From NCBI RefSeq assembly GCF_001570865.1, contig NZ_BCSM01000006.1:62001-126000 (forward strand): a stretch of DNA of 64,000 nt. Reading direction: 5' to 3'. Both the position numbers and the translations under genes were made by a program. The DNA comes from Rothia kristinae NBRC 15354. GTDB taxonomy: Bacteria; Actinomycetota; Actinomycetes; Actinomycetales; Micrococcaceae. Below are positions 37,462 to 47,900 of the stretch, piece after piece. The notes beneath the pieces were generated by a model. That model was not told the origin of the DNA. It did no database searches and saw nothing but the letters and a program-made list of their open reading frames with translations. Every line of letters begins with the position of its first letter. The stretch's first letter is position 1.

Positions 37462-37501
37462 GGCGGGGCATCGCCCCGGCGATCCTCCGACGATCCCCTG
37501 C

Positions 37502-37530
37502 GCCCGCTCTGGGCGACCCTCGGAGCGGGC
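37502..37530. terminator. Possible terminator between hmuO and phosphatase genes
   Basis: An 8-bp stem GCCCGCTC/GAGCGGGC with a 13-base loop lies between the two convergent genes. There is no U tract; support is mainly positional. Confidence 0.4.
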
Positions 37531-37551
37531 ACCGGCCCGCCCCGCTGCGGC

Positions 37552-38775
37552 TCACAGGGCCAGCAGCGGAACCTTCCGCTCGGCGTCGGTCCAGGAGCCG
37601 TGCTGACCCACCATGCCCTTGGCCAGCGGGGAGACCCGGCGCAGGTCGTACAGGGCCAGCTCCCCGGAGGCGGCGATCAGCAGATCCCCGATGCGTCCGC
37701 GGACCCCCTCGCGCAGGTCGCCGAAGCAGCCCGCGCGCACCAGGTCCTCCCGGTCCAGGATCCAGGCCCGGTCCCCGAAGCGCTGCCCCCACGCCGCGAT
37801 CAGGCGCCCCCGCGCGGTCTCGTCCTCGGGGTCGGCCAGGTGCAGCTGGACCAGGCGCGGCTCGCCGGCGGTCAGCTCCACCCCGGCGACCAGCTCCGGG
37901 TGCTCGTCGTAGGAGATGCGGTGCTCGGCGGCGACGTCGACCATCCCGTGATCCGCGGTGAGCAGGATGAGGGTCTCCTCCCCCGCCCGCGAGCGCAGCC
38001 GCCGCAGCCCGGAGTCCAGCTCCTCCAGGGCCTCGCGCCAGGCGGGGGAATCCACGCCGTACCGGTGCCCGGCCTGATCCAGCTCCGGCCAGTACAGGTA
38101 CATGAGGGTGGGCTCCGGGCTCTGCAGCCGCTGGGCGGCCTTCGCCACGCGGGCCACGGTGGAGCCGGCGGCTACGAAGTCCCCGCCGCGCAGGGCCGCC
38201 CGGGTCAGGGCCGACCCGGCGTAGGCGCGCTGGGAGACGGTCACGACGTCGGTCAGGCCCTCCAGCTGCTGGAAGATCGTCGGCAGCGGCTGCCAGTCCT
38301 CGGGCAGCACCTGCGGATCCCATCCGGAGAGCTGGTTGACCACGACGCGCCGGGACGGGTCCACGACGTCGTAGCCGACCATCCCGGTCCGTCCCGGGGG
38401 CTGCCCGGTGCCCAGAGTGGCCAGGGACGCCGCGGTGGTGGAGGGGAAGGCCGCGTCCAGATCCGCCAGGCGGGCCGCCCGGCGCAGGGTCGGGGCGTAG
38501 CCCAGGTGCCGCTCCAGCTGCTCGGCGCCGAGCCCGTCCACCAGGACCAGGCACACGTTGCGGTAGGAGCCCGGGGGCCGCCCGGCCCGTTCCAGCGCGG
38601 CGGACAGGCCGAGCCGGTCCCCGATCCCGGCGGGCCGGTGATCCTCGGGAAGCGCCTGCACGGGGCGGTGCAGGGCGGCCGCGGAGGCCAGCGCGTCGGC
38701 GACGGCGCCGGTGCCGTAGGCCGGGGCGGGCGGCATCTCGCGCCCGAGCAGGTCCCGCAGCGGGCTCGGGCTCAC
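37552..38775 (-). CDS. Nucleotide pyrophosphatase/phosphodiesterase-like protein (alkaline phosphatase superfamily)
   Basis: A 407-residue protein of the PglZ/NPP-type alkaline phosphatase superfamily. Metal-site motifs are CLVLVDGLGAEQL, the catalytic-nucleophile region FPSTTAASLATLGTG with Thr, YWPELDQAGHRYG, and LLTADHGMVDV, then GQHGSW near the C-terminus. No signal peptide is seen, so it appears cytosolic. The substrate is unknown. The GTG at 38775 overlaps the DUF5998 stop (GTGA). The pair is conserved downstream of sepH in related genera. Confidence 0.85.
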   Translation of the reverse strand: MSPSPLRDLLGREMPPAPAYGTGAVADALASAAALHRPVQALPEDHRPAGIGDRLGLSAALERAGRPPGSYRNVCLVLVDGLGAEQLERHLGYAPTLRRAARLADLDAAFPSTTAASLATLGTGQPPGRTGMVGYDVVDPSRRVVVNQLSGWDPQVLPEDWQPLPTIFQQLEGLTDVVTVSQRAYAGSALTRAALRGGDFVAAGSTVARVAKAAQRLQSPEPTLMYLYWPELDQAGHRYGVDSPAWREALEELDSGLRRLRSRAGEETLILLTADHGMVDVAAEHRISYDEHPELVAGVELTAGEPRLVQLHLADPEDETARGRLIAAWGQRFGDRAWILDREDLVRAGCFGDLREGVRGRIGDLLIAASGELALYDLRRVSPLAKGMVGQHGSWTDAERKVPLLAL

Positions 38776-39371
38776 AGGTGGGAGGTCCCGGACAGGGCGG
38801 TGTTGGCCCGGCGCAGGGCCCGGGCGAACTCCTTGGCGTCCTCCACCGCCTGTGGGCCGTCCGCCTCCGCGGAGATCCGCAGCACGACGTCCTCCCGGGG
38901 GGCCACCCCGGTGTAGCCGTGGTCGGCCTCGCAGGCGGGATCCGCGCAGTCGGCCGGCTGCACGTCGATGCGCTGGGATCCGGTCCAGGACATCATCAGC
39001 GTGACCTCCGAGGCGGGGGTGCGGGGGGTGTACTCCTGGGGCTGGCGGTAGGCGAAGGACAGCGTCACGGAAGTGAGGTTGCGGATCGGGACGGTCTCCG
39101 TGGACACGTGGGCGACCACGTCCTGGCCGTCCTCGTCCAGCGCCTGGTCATCCACGTGGGTCACCTGCACGACCTCGCCGGCCAGGGCCAGGACGGTCAC
39201 GTGCCGGTGGACCTCCGTCTGATCGAAGTGGGTCTCCACCTGCACCAGGTGCGAGGTGGGCACGGCCCCGTCCAGGGCATCCGTGACCACGTCCATGACC
39301 AGCTGCGGGTAGAAGCCCGCGTTGATGATGTCCTCTTCCAGCTTCCGTCCCTGATATCCCGACTCTGCCAT
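38772..39371 (-). CDS. DUF5998 protein
   Basis: A 199-residue cytosolic protein of an actinobacterial family with no known function. It starts MAESGYQGRKLEEDIINAGF and has a mixed strand-helix layout, with HLVQVETHFDQTEVHRHVTV, VPIRNLTSVTLSFAYR, and a CADPACEADHGYTG segment holding two Cys and a His. AGGAAAG precedes the ATG. It lies 113 bp after the GNAT/CoA-ligase gene and overlaps the phosphatase gene, forming a conserved trio. Confidence 0.87.
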   Translation of the reverse strand: MAESGYQGRKLEEDIINAGFYPQLVMDVVTDALDGAVPTSHLVQVETHFDQTEVHRHVTVLALAGEVVQVTHVDDQALDEDGQDVVAHVSTETVPIRNLTSVTLSFAYRQPQEYTPRTPASEVTLMMSWTGSQRIDVQPADCADPACEADHGYTGVAPREDVVLRISAEADGPQAVEDAKEFARALRRANTALSGTSHL

Positions 39372-39484
39372 CGACTCGCTTTCCTGGTGCCGCTGATCCT
39401 CTGCGCGGGGCGCGCGCCGTGCGCGGCACCCCGCCGTCCGGACATTCTACGTCCCGCCCGGCCCGCCCCGGGAGGCCCTGTGGA

Positions 39485-42211
39485 TCACCGGGTCATGGTG
39501 CGCCGGGCGGAGTCCGTGCGCCGCTGGGGGTTGCCCAGATCCACCCGGGCGCCCAGCACCGTGAGGTCGTCGGCGGAGAGCATGACGGGATTCAGCTCCA
39601 GGCGCGCGATCTGCGGGTGGGCGTCCTTCAGCTGCGCCACCCGGGCCAGCAGCTCCTCCAGCAGGGACACCGCGACCACCGGCAGCCCCTCGTAGCCGAA
39701 CAGCTTGCGGCTGGCCCGCGGCGCCCGCACCATCAGCCGCACGTCCCGCTGGGTCAGGGGCGGGACGCGGTGGGCCCAGTCCTCCAGCAGGTTCACCGCG
39801 TCCCCGGCCATCCCGAAGGAGACGACGGGCCCGAGCAGGGGATCCTCGGTGGCGCGGATGACGCAGTTCTGCCCGGGCGTTCCCATCGCCTGGACCTCCA
39901 GGCCGACCTCCCCGTAGGGGCGCAGGGTCCGGCGCATCAGGGCGATGTCCCGGCGCAGCGCGGCCTCGTCCTCGATGCCCAGGCGCACCCCGCCCAGGTC
40001 CAGGCGGTGGCGCAGGGTCGCGTCGGTGGTCTTCAGCACCACCGGGTAGCCCAGGCGCTCGGCGGCCCGCACCGCCTCCTCCTCGGTGGTGAAGGGCACC
40101 GATTCCAGCACCTCGATGCCGTAGGCCCCGAGCAGCTGCCGGGTGCGCTGCTGATCCAGCTCCAGCAGCCCCTCCCCCGGGATCCTCGGGGCCTCCTCGC
40201 GCAGCAGCCGCCGCACCGCCTTGGCGTCGGTGCCGTCCACCTCGGCCAGGAAGGCCTCCTCCTTCTCCCGCCAGTCGACGTAGTCCATGATCGCCGCGAG
40301 CGCGCCGACCGCGGCCCCCGGGGATTCGAAGCAGGGCAGCCCCGGCAGCTCCCGAGGCTCCTCCTGCCCCGCGGCGGACTCCTCGAGGGTGCGGGGGCAC
40401 GGGAAGATGCCGCGGCGCGAGGCCGAGGAGTCCAGCACCCCGACGAACGCGGCGAGCACGGGGGTGCCGGTCTGGGCCGCGCAGTCCATCAGCACCGCGG
40501 CGATCTCGTCGGGATCGGCCAGGGGCGTGGGCAGCAGCGTGACGATGGCGGCGTCGACGTCGGGGGCGCGCAGGGCCGCGAGCAGGGCCTCGCGGATGAT
40601 CTCGCGCGGGTCGGTCTCCAGCCCGGAGGTGTCCAGGGCGTCCTCGCGGCGGCGGACCTCCACCCCGTGGGCCGTGCAGGCGTCCTCGATGACCCGGCTC
40701 AGCGCGAAGGCGTTGGAGACCACCGCGACCCCGCGCCCGCGCGGCAGAGGCTGGGAGACGAGGATCTGGGCGATGTCCATCAGGTGCTCGGAGGTGTCCG
40801 CGCGGATCACCCCGGCCTGGCGCATCATCGCGTTGAGCGCCTCCGGCGGGGCGGAGCTGGTGCGCCCGGTGTGTCCCGGGGGCAGCTGGCGCCCGGTGAC
40901 CTCGGATTTGGCGACGATGACGGGTTTGGTGCGGGCCAGGCGCCGGGCGATCCGGGAGAATTTGCGGGGGTTGCCGATGGACTCCAGGTACAGGCACACG
41001 GCCCGGGTGCGCGGGTCGTCCTCCCAGTACTGCATCAGGTCGTTGCCGGAGACGTCCGCGCGGTTGCCGGCGGAGAAGGCGGAGGAGACGCCGATGCTGC
41101 GGCGGAACGCCGAGGTGTACATCATCACGCCGATGGCCGCGGACTGGCTGAACAGCCCCAGCGCGCCCCCACCGGGGGCGTGCTCGCCGAAGGTCGCGTT
41201 CAGGCGGATCTCGGGGTCGGTGTTGACCATGCCCATCGACGCCGGGCCGATCACGCGCATCCCGTGGTCCCGGGCGATGCGCACCAGCTCCCGCTGGCGG
41301 GCCCGGCCGCGGGCGCCGTCGTCGGCGTATCCGCTGGTGATCACCAGGACCCCGCGCACCCCGGCCCGCCCGCACTCGCGCACCACCTGCGCGACCCGGT
41401 CGATGGGCACCGCGATGATCGCCACGTCCACGGTCTCCGGGACCTCGGCGATGCTGGGGTGGGCCATCATCCCGGCGACCTCCAGAGCCTCGGGGTTCAC
41501 GGCGTAGACGGAGCCGGTGTACCCACCCTCCACGATGTTCACCAGGACCTCGTGGCCGGGGCTGGTCCAGTCCCGGCTGGCCCCGATCACCGCGATGGAC
41601 CGGGGGGTGAGCAGCCGGGCCACCGACTTCGCCTCGGCGCGGTGCTCCCGGGATTCCATGACGGCGCGGGAGCGCTCGGTGGGGTCGATGTCGAAGTGGA
41701 CCATGACCACGCCGTCGTCGAAGCCGCGGGACAGCTCGTAGCCGGCCTCGGAGAAGACGCTGAGCATCTTCCGGTTCTCCGGCAGCACCTCGGCGGTGAA
41801 CCTGCGGATGCCCCGCTCCCGGCCGGCCGCGGCCAGGTGCTCCAGCAGGATCGAGCCGATGCCGCGCCCGTGGTGGGCGTCGGAGATGAAGAAGGCGACC
41901 TCGGCCTCGGCGGGATCCCCGGTGCGGTCGAAGCGGCCGATGCCGATCATCTCCTCCCCGAGCATCAGCACGAAGGCCACCCGGTCCGTGTGGTCCACGG
42001 TGGTGAAGCGGGTCAGCTCCTTGGCGGTCAGCGCCGACTTGTAGGTGAAGAAGCGCAGGTAGATGGTCTGCTCGGACTGCCCGGCGTACATCCGCTCCAG
42101 GGCGTCCCGATCGGTGGGCAGGACGGGGCGCAGGTGGGCGGTGGCTCCGTCGCGCAGGACGACGTCGGCCTCCCAGTGGGCGGGGTACGGGGGCTGCTCG
42201 GACTCGGCCAT
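39485..42211 (-). CDS. GNAT acetyltransferase fused to NDP-forming acyl-CoA synthetase domains (Pat-like)
   Basis: A 908-residue fusion. Residues about 15-175 are a GNAT domain with the acetyl-CoA loop HHGRGIGSILLEHLA. About 195-650 are the CoA-binding and ligase-CoA domains (LLTPRSIAVIGASRDWTSPG, VIGPASMGMVN, GLFSQSAAIGVMM) and about 690-900 an ATP-grasp domain (YPVVLKTTDATLRHRLDLGG). Such proteins acetylate lysines, often inactivating acetyl-CoA synthetase. GNAT at the N-terminus is the order of actinobacterial types; E. coli Pat has it at the C-terminus. Whether the synthetase half is active cannot be told here. Leaderless -10 upstream. Confidence 0.9.
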   Translation of the reverse strand: MAESEQPPYPAHWEADVVLRDGATAHLRPVLPTDRDALERMYAGQSEQTIYLRFFTYKSALTAKELTRFTTVDHTDRVAFVLMLGEEMIGIGRFDRTGDPAEAEVAFFISDAHHGRGIGSILLEHLAAAGRERGIRRFTAEVLPENRKMLSVFSEAGYELSRGFDDGVVMVHFDIDPTERSRAVMESREHRAEAKSVARLLTPRSIAVIGASRDWTSPGHEVLVNIVEGGYTGSVYAVNPEALEVAGMMAHPSIAEVPETVDVAIIAVPIDRVAQVVRECGRAGVRGVLVITSGYADDGARGRARQRELVRIARDHGMRVIGPASMGMVNTDPEIRLNATFGEHAPGGGALGLFSQSAAIGVMMYTSAFRRSIGVSSAFSAGNRADVSGNDLMQYWEDDPRTRAVCLYLESIGNPRKFSRIARRLARTKPVIVAKSEVTGRQLPPGHTGRTSSAPPEALNAMMRQAGVIRADTSEHLMDIAQILVSQPLPRGRGVAVVSNAFALSRVIEDACTAHGVEVRRREDALDTSGLETDPREIIREALLAALRAPDVDAAIVTLLPTPLADPDEIAAVLMDCAAQTGTPVLAAFVGVLDSSASRRGIFPCPRTLEESAAGQEEPRELPGLPCFESPGAAVGALAAIMDYVDWREKEEAFLAEVDGTDAKAVRRLLREEAPRIPGEGLLELDQQRTRQLLGAYGIEVLESVPFTTEEEAVRAAERLGYPVVLKTTDATLRHRLDLGGVRLGIEDEAALRRDIALMRRTLRPYGEVGLEVQAMGTPGQNCVIRATEDPLLGPVVSFGMAGDAVNLLEDWAHRVPPLTQRDVRLMVRAPRASRKLFGYEGLPVVAVSLLEELLARVAQLKDAHPQIARLELNPVMLSADDLTVLGARVDLGNPQRRTDSARRTMTR

Positions 42212-42217
42212 GACCCC

Positions 42218-42223
42218 ATCCTA
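42218..42223 (-). promoter_or_regulatory. Leaderless -10 element TAGGAT
   Basis: On the minus strand TAGGAT is followed by six bases and then the ATG of the GNAT/acyl-CoA synthetase gene. No ribosome site lies between, so a leaderless mRNA is likely. Confidence 0.6.
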
Positions 42224-42297
42224 GTCCGGCACATCACACTTCCGGGTGGGCGTGACGACGCGGCGTCGCCCCGGGTCCGCCCGGGTGGGGCGTGACC

Positions 42298-42303
42298 TAG
42301 ACT
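42298..42303 (+). promoter_or_regulatory. Candidate -10 of parC (TAGACT)
   Basis: TAGACT lies 46 bp before the parC ATG, leaving room for a normal leader with an AAAGGATC ribosome site. The -35 is poor. The same hexamer is the candidate -10 for parE (57022-57027). Confidence 0.45.
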
Positions 42304-42349
42304 GGTGCGGCACCGTCCCCGCCCACCCCCGAAGCGCAAAGGATCACCG

Positions 42350-44890
42350 ATGGCCCCTCGCCGCAAGAGCTCGAGCATGCAGGAGGAGTTCCCGGTCGAC
42401 GTCGTGGAGAACATCGTCGACGTGGACGTCTCCGCGGAGATGGAGACCAGCTTCCTGGAGTACTCCTACTCGGTGATCTACTCCCGCGCCCTGCCCGATG
42501 CCCGGGACGGGCTCAAGCCCGTGCAGCGGCGGATCCTGTACATGATGACCCAGATGGGCCTGCGCCCGGACAAGGGGCACGTGAAGTCCGCCCGCGTGGT
42601 CGGCGAGGTCATGGGCAAGCTGCACCCGCACGGGGACGCGGCGATCTACGACGCGATGGTGCGCCTGGCCCAGCCCTTCGCGATGCGCCTGCCGCTGGTG
42701 GACGGGCACGGGAACTTCGGCTCGGTGGACGACGGCCCGGCCGCGGCCCGCTACACGGAGGCGCGGATGGCCCCCGCGGCCCTGGCGATGACCGGGGACC
42801 TGGACGAGGACGTCGTGGACTTCGTGCCCAACTACGACAACCAGTTCACCCAGCCCGGGGTGCTGCCCTCGGCCTTCCCGAACCTGCTGGTCAACGGCTC
42901 CTCCGGGATCGCGGTGGGCATGGCCACCAACATGGCCCCGCACAACCTGCGCGAGGTGATCACCGGAGCCCAGCACCTGATCACCCACCCGCAGGCCACC
43001 CTCGAGGACGTCATGGCCTTCATCCCGGGCCCGGACCTGCCCACCGGAGGAACGATCGTCGGGCTGTCCGGGATCCGCGACGCCTACGCCTCCGGGCGCG
43101 GCTCCTTCAAGACCCGCGCGAAGGTCAGCATCGAGCAGGTCACCGCCCGCAAGCAGGGCCTGGTGATCACCGAGCTGCCGTACATGGTGGGCCCGGAGAA
43201 GATCATCGAGAAGATCAAGGACGGGGTGCAGGCCAAGAAGCTGTCCGGGATCTCCGACGTCGTGGACCTCACGGACCGCAAGCACGGCACCCGCCTGGTC
43301 GTGGAGCTGAAGAACGGGTTCAACCCGCACGCGGTGCTGCTGAGCCTGTACAAGCACACCCCGCTGGAGGACTCCTTCGGCATCAACAACGTCGCGCTGG
43401 TGGACGGGCAGCCGCAGACCCTGGGCCTGCTGGAGCTGCTGCGGGTGTACGTGGACCACCGGATCGACGTCGTGCGCCGGCGCACCGAGCACCGGCTGGG
43501 CCGCTCGAAGGACCGGCTGCACCTGGTGGAGGGCCTGCTGCTGGCCATCGTGGACATCGACGAGGTCATCCAGATCATCCGCGCCGCCGAGGAGACCGCC
43601 GAGGCCCGCACGCGGCTCATGCAGGTCTTCGATCTGACCCAGGTGCAGGCCGAGCACATCCTGGAGCTGCGGCTGCGGCAGCTGACCAAGTTCTCCCGGA
43701 TCGAGCTGGAGCGGGAGCAGGAGGAGCTGCGCGCGCGCATCGCCGAGCTGGAGGAGATCCTCGGTTCGGATGCGACGCTGCGCTCGGTGGTCTCCGCGGA
43801 GCTGGGCGAGGTGGCCGAGAAGTACGGCACGGACCGGCGCACGGTGCTCACCGAGACGGACGATCTGGCGCAGCTGGCGAAGGCGGCGACCCCGGCCGGG
43901 GCGAAGAAGACCGGGAAGGGCCTGGGCCTGGCCCTGGAGACCGCGGACGACCCGTGCTGGGTCGCGCTGTCCGCCTCGGGTCTGCTCGGACGCACCCCCG
44001 GGGCCCCCGGCGGCCGGGAGCGGCTGGCGGATCCGGGCCAGCGGATCAAGCACGACGCGCTGGTCTCCTGCATCCCCGCGACCGCACGCGGGGAGGTCGG
44101 GGCGGTGACCAGTGCCGGCCGGATGCTGCGGGTGAACGTGATGGACCTGCCGGTGCTGCAGCTGAGCGGGCAGGCGCCGAACCTGGGCACCGGGGTGCCG
44201 GTGGCGGAGTTCCTGACCCTGGCCCGCGGGGAGCGGGTGGTGGGCCTGGTGCCGACCTCCGAGGTCATCGCCCTGGGCACCCGGGACGGGGTGGTCAAGC
44301 GGGTGAATCCCGACTACCCGCTGAACCGGGACGACTGGGAGGTCATCACCCTGAAGGGCCGCGACGAGGTCCTCGGGTGCGCCGCGGCCGCCGATGACGA
44401 CCACCTGGTGTTCATCACCCGGGCGGCGAAGCTGCTGACCTTCGACGCCTCCAAGGTGCGCCCGCAGGGCCGCACCGGCTCCGGGGTGGCCGGGATCAAG
44501 CTGGCCGAGGACGACGCCGTGCTGGCCTTCGGGGTGGTGCGCCCCGGTCAGCGGGCCGAGGTCGTCACCATCGCCGCCCAGGACGACTCCCTGCCCGGCA
44601 CCGGCGCCGGCTCCGCGAAGGTCACGGCCTTCGAGGAGTTCCCCGCCAAAGGCCGGGCCACCGGCGGGGTGCGGGCGCATCGCTTCCTGCGCGGGGAGTC
44701 CCGACTGGCGCTGGCCTTCGCCGGGCCCGGCCCGGTGCGGGCCGTGTCCAAGTCCGGGGTGGCCCGGTCCCTGCCCACCGAGCACGGTGCCAGGGACGGG
44801 TCCGGGGTGCCGCTGGAGCGCGGCATCGTCGCCGTCGGCCCCTCCCTGGACGGCCTCGACGCCGGGCAGCGGCAGAGCCCGACGTCGTAG
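42350..44890 (+). CDS. parC: DNA topoisomerase IV subunit A (type IIA, ParC)
   Basis: An 846-residue DNA-cleaving subunit. The catalytic Tyr135 is in [10 protein letters not shown], and the winged-helix domain has [13 protein letters not shown] and [20 protein letters not shown]. The C-terminal part (about 540-830) is a beta-pinwheel with six blades ([38 protein letters not shown]). It is assigned as ParC rather than GyrA because its parE partner lies 12 kb away and the E. coli GyrA-box is not seen. Ala97 replaces the Ser of the quinolone-interaction site. The ATG at 42350 has AAAGGA upstream. Confidence 0.9.
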   Translation: MAPRRKSSSMQEEFPVDVVENIVDVDVSAEMETSFLEYSYSVIYSRALPDARDGLKPVQRRILYMMTQMGLRPDKGHVKSARVVGEVMGKLHPHGDAAIYDAMVRLAQPFAMRLPLVDGHGNFGSVDDGPAAARYTEARMAPAALAMTGDLDEDVVDFVPNYDNQFTQPGVLPSAFPNLLVNGSSGIAVGMATNMAPHNLREVITGAQHLITHPQATLEDVMAFIPGPDLPTGGTIVGLSGIRDAYASGRGSFKTRAKVSIEQVTARKQGLVITELPYMVGPEKIIEKIKDGVQAKKLSGISDVVDLTDRKHGTRLVVELKNGFNPHAVLLSLYKHTPLEDSFGINNVALVDGQPQTLGLLELLRVYVDHRIDVVRRRTEHRLGRSKDRLHLVEGLLLAIVDIDEVIQIIRAAEETAEARTRLMQVFDLTQVQAEHILELRLRQLTKFSRIELEREQEELRARIAELEEILGSDATLRSVVSAELGEVAEKYGTDRRTVLTETDDLAQLAKAATPAGAKKTGKGLGLALETADDPCWVALSASGLLGRTPGAPGGRERLADPGQRIKHDALVSCIPATARGEVGAVTSAGRMLRVNVMDLPVLQLSGQAPNLGTGVPVAEFLTLARGERVVGLVPTSEVIALGTRDGVVKRVNPDYPLNRDDWEVITLKGRDEVLGCAAAADDDHLVFITRAAKLLTFDASKVRPQGRTGSGVAGIKLAEDDAVLAFGVVRPGQRAEVVTIAAQDDSLPGTGAGSAKVTAFEEFPAKGRATGGVRAHRFLRGESRLALAFAGPGPVRAVSKSGVARSLPTEHGARDGSGVPLERGIVAVGPSLDGLDAGQRQSPTS

Positions 44891-44928
44891 GCCGGGCCCG
44901 CGGGCGGCGGGCGGCCAGCGCAGCGGCC

Positions 44929-47900
44929 TCAGGACGCCTCGCCGGGCACCGGGTGCGGCTCCCGGGCGTCGGCCGTGCCCGGAGCCAGGCGCAGGACGCT
45001 GCGGCAGTGTGCCAGGTCCGCCGGGCGGTGGGAGATGACGATGACGCCGGGCGCCGTCGCGTCGTTCTCCCCCGGGCCGGGGCTCAGACCCGCGGCCAGC
45101 CGGGCCATCATGGCGCGCGCGGTGGGTTCGTCCAGGTGGGCGGTGGGCTCATCCAGGTACAGCAGGGGCGCCTCGGTCAGCAGCGCACGGGCCACGGCCA
45201 GGCGCTGGCGCTGACCCCCGGACAGCAGGCCGCCGGCCGGGCCCACCCGGGTGTCCAGGCCCTGCAGCAGGGCCGCGACGTCCTGCGCGAGACCGGCCCG
45301 CTCCAGGGCGGCGAACAGCTGATCGTCGGTGGGCGCGTGCTCCCGGTCCCGGGCCAGGGACAGGTTCCCGCGCACGGTCGAGTCGAAGACGTAGGCGTCC
45401 TGCGGGCACCAGGCGGCCAGCCCGCGCAGCCGGGACGGACCGAGCTCGGGCCCCGCCGCGGAGGAGGCGGGATCGGCGGGGGCGGAGACCGCGGGGTCCA
45501 GCGCCCGGATGCTGCCGGACTCGCGGGGCAGGAAGCCCAGCAGCACCGCCAGCGCGGTGGACTTCCCGGAGCCGGAGGGCCCGGTGATGCCCCACCAGCG
45601 TCCCCGGGCCGCGGTTCCGGTGAGCCCGCGCACCGCCGGCCGGTCCATCCCGGGCCAGCGCGCGGCGACCTCCCGCAGCACCAGGCCCGCCGGCTCGACG
45701 TCATCCCGCTCGGCACGGTCCCTCCCCTGGGGTGCGGCGGGGGCGCGGTCCTGCGCACCGGCCCGGACGGCGTCTTCCGTCCGATCTCCGACCTCCGACG
45801 GGGTGCCCTCCTGCGCCTGGGAGCCGACCCGCCGGGTCAGTCGGGCGAAGGCGGGCCACGCGCGGATCGCCTCGGTGGCCGCCGTCATCGGCTCCACCAG
45901 GGCGGTGGCCAGCAGCACGGGGATCGCCGCCACCGGTGCGGAGACCGCACCGGAGGAGACGGCCGGCCAGGCCAGGGCCGCCGTGCCCAGGGCGGTGCCC
46001 CACCACACCAGCACCTGCCCGCCGGAACCGAGGCCCGTCGCCCAGGCCGCCCGGCGGGCCGCCGCGTGCGCGGCGGCGTCGGCGGACCGGAACACCGCGA
46101 GTACGGGCTCGACCACGCCGTTGCCGCGCAGATCCTCCCGGTTCTCCAGGACCCCGGCGGCCAGGCCCAGGGCGCGGGCCCGCACCTCCCGCTGGGTCCC
46201 CTCCCCCGCGGCGTCGGCCCGCAGGGCCAGGCCGGGGATCACGATCAGCCCCAGGACGCAGGCTCCGGCCATCAGCCACGCGGCCGACGGGAGACACACC
46301 GGGGTGGCGATGACGGCCACCGCCAGGACGGGCACGGCGGTCGCGGCGGGCAGCAGCACCCGGGGCAGGGCATCGCGCAGGTCCTCGACGTCGGCGATCA
46401 GCCGACGCAGGAACTCCCGGCCGCGCAGCAGGGAGCGCAGGCCCAGGGCGGTGGCGCCGGTCGCGCTCCAGGTGCGCAGCCGCAGCGCATCGGCCGCGCG
46501 CAGGGCGAGATCGTGGGTGCGCAGCCGCTCGGCGTAGCGGAACCCGGCCCGGGCCAGGCCGAAGAAGCGCACCCCGGTGATGGCCACGAGCAGGTACATC
46601 AGCCCCGGCTGCTGGGCCGCGCGCACGATCAGCCACCCGGACAGCGCGGTCAGGGCGGCCCCGGCCAGGACGGCCAGGGTGTTCAGGGTCAGGGCCCCGA
46701 GCAGGGCGCGGGCGCGCAGGCCGGTGACCCGGCGCAGGATCCCCAGCACCTCGCGCACCCGGGGCCGGGAGCCGTCGGCCGCGGCGGTGGGACCCGCGGT
46801 GGCAGGCCCCGCGACGGCGTCCGGCGCCCCGGCCTCCCGCGGGGCTCGCTCCTCGTCGGTCCTCCCCTGCCTGGCCGGGTCCGCCGCGTCGGGTGCGGGT
46901 TCCGGGGCCGGGTCCGGGCCGAGCGCGCCCCGGGCGTCCACGCGCAGGACCCGATCGGCCACGGCGCGCACCCGCGGGCTGTGGGTGACCACCACGACGG
47001 CGGCCCCCGCGGCGGCCAGGGCCCGCAGGCTGTCCAGCACCCGCGCGGCGGCCGCCGGGTCCAGGTGGGCCGTGGGCTCGTCCACCAGCACCAGCCCGTG
47101 GGCGTCCGGCCCGGAAGCACCGGGCGCGTCGATCACCGGCCCCTCGGTTCCCGTTCCGTCGGCTCCTGGCCCATCGATACTCACCCCGTGGGCGCCAGAG
47201 GCGGGGTCCGCGCGGCGAGCCAGGAGGGGCGCCAGGGCGCGGGCCAGGGCCAGCCGCCGCTGCTGGCCCGCACTCAGCGCCGCCGGGGCCACCCGGGCCA
47301 GGCCCAGCAGGCCCAGCCGCTCCAGGGCCGCCCGCACCCCGGGCACCGCCAGGGCTCCCCGGTCCCGGTCCTTCTCCCCCGGCAGGGATCCGATGCCCTC
47401 GCCGGCCGCGAGCCACTGCCCGGCCCGAGACGGCTCGGCGTACAGGGCCGTCTCCGCCGCGGCGGTCTCGGCCAGGAAGCGGGGATCCTGCCCGGCCCAC
47501 GCCACCGGGCCGCACACCCGCACCGATCCGGTCACCGCGGACCCCGCGGGCAGCAGCCCGGCGGCCGCGCGCAGCAGGGTGGTCTTGCCCGCCCCGGAGG
47601 GACCCACCAGCGCGGTGATCTCCCCGGACCGGGCGGTCATCTCGACGTCGTGCACGGCGGGCTCGGTGCGCCCGGGGTAGGTCACGCTCAGCCCCTCGAC
47701 GGCCAGGACCGGGCGACCCGCCGCTGCGCCCGGCGCGTCCCCCGGCGCAGCATCGGCCGCGTCCCCCGGCTCCTCCTGCCCGGTCGCCGCAGGGTCCTCC
47801 CGGAGGATCTCCTCGGCCCGACGCAGGGCCGCGACCCCGTCCTGGGACTGGTGGTAGGCGGTGCCGACGTCGCGCAGGGGCTGGAAGCATTCGGGGGCCA

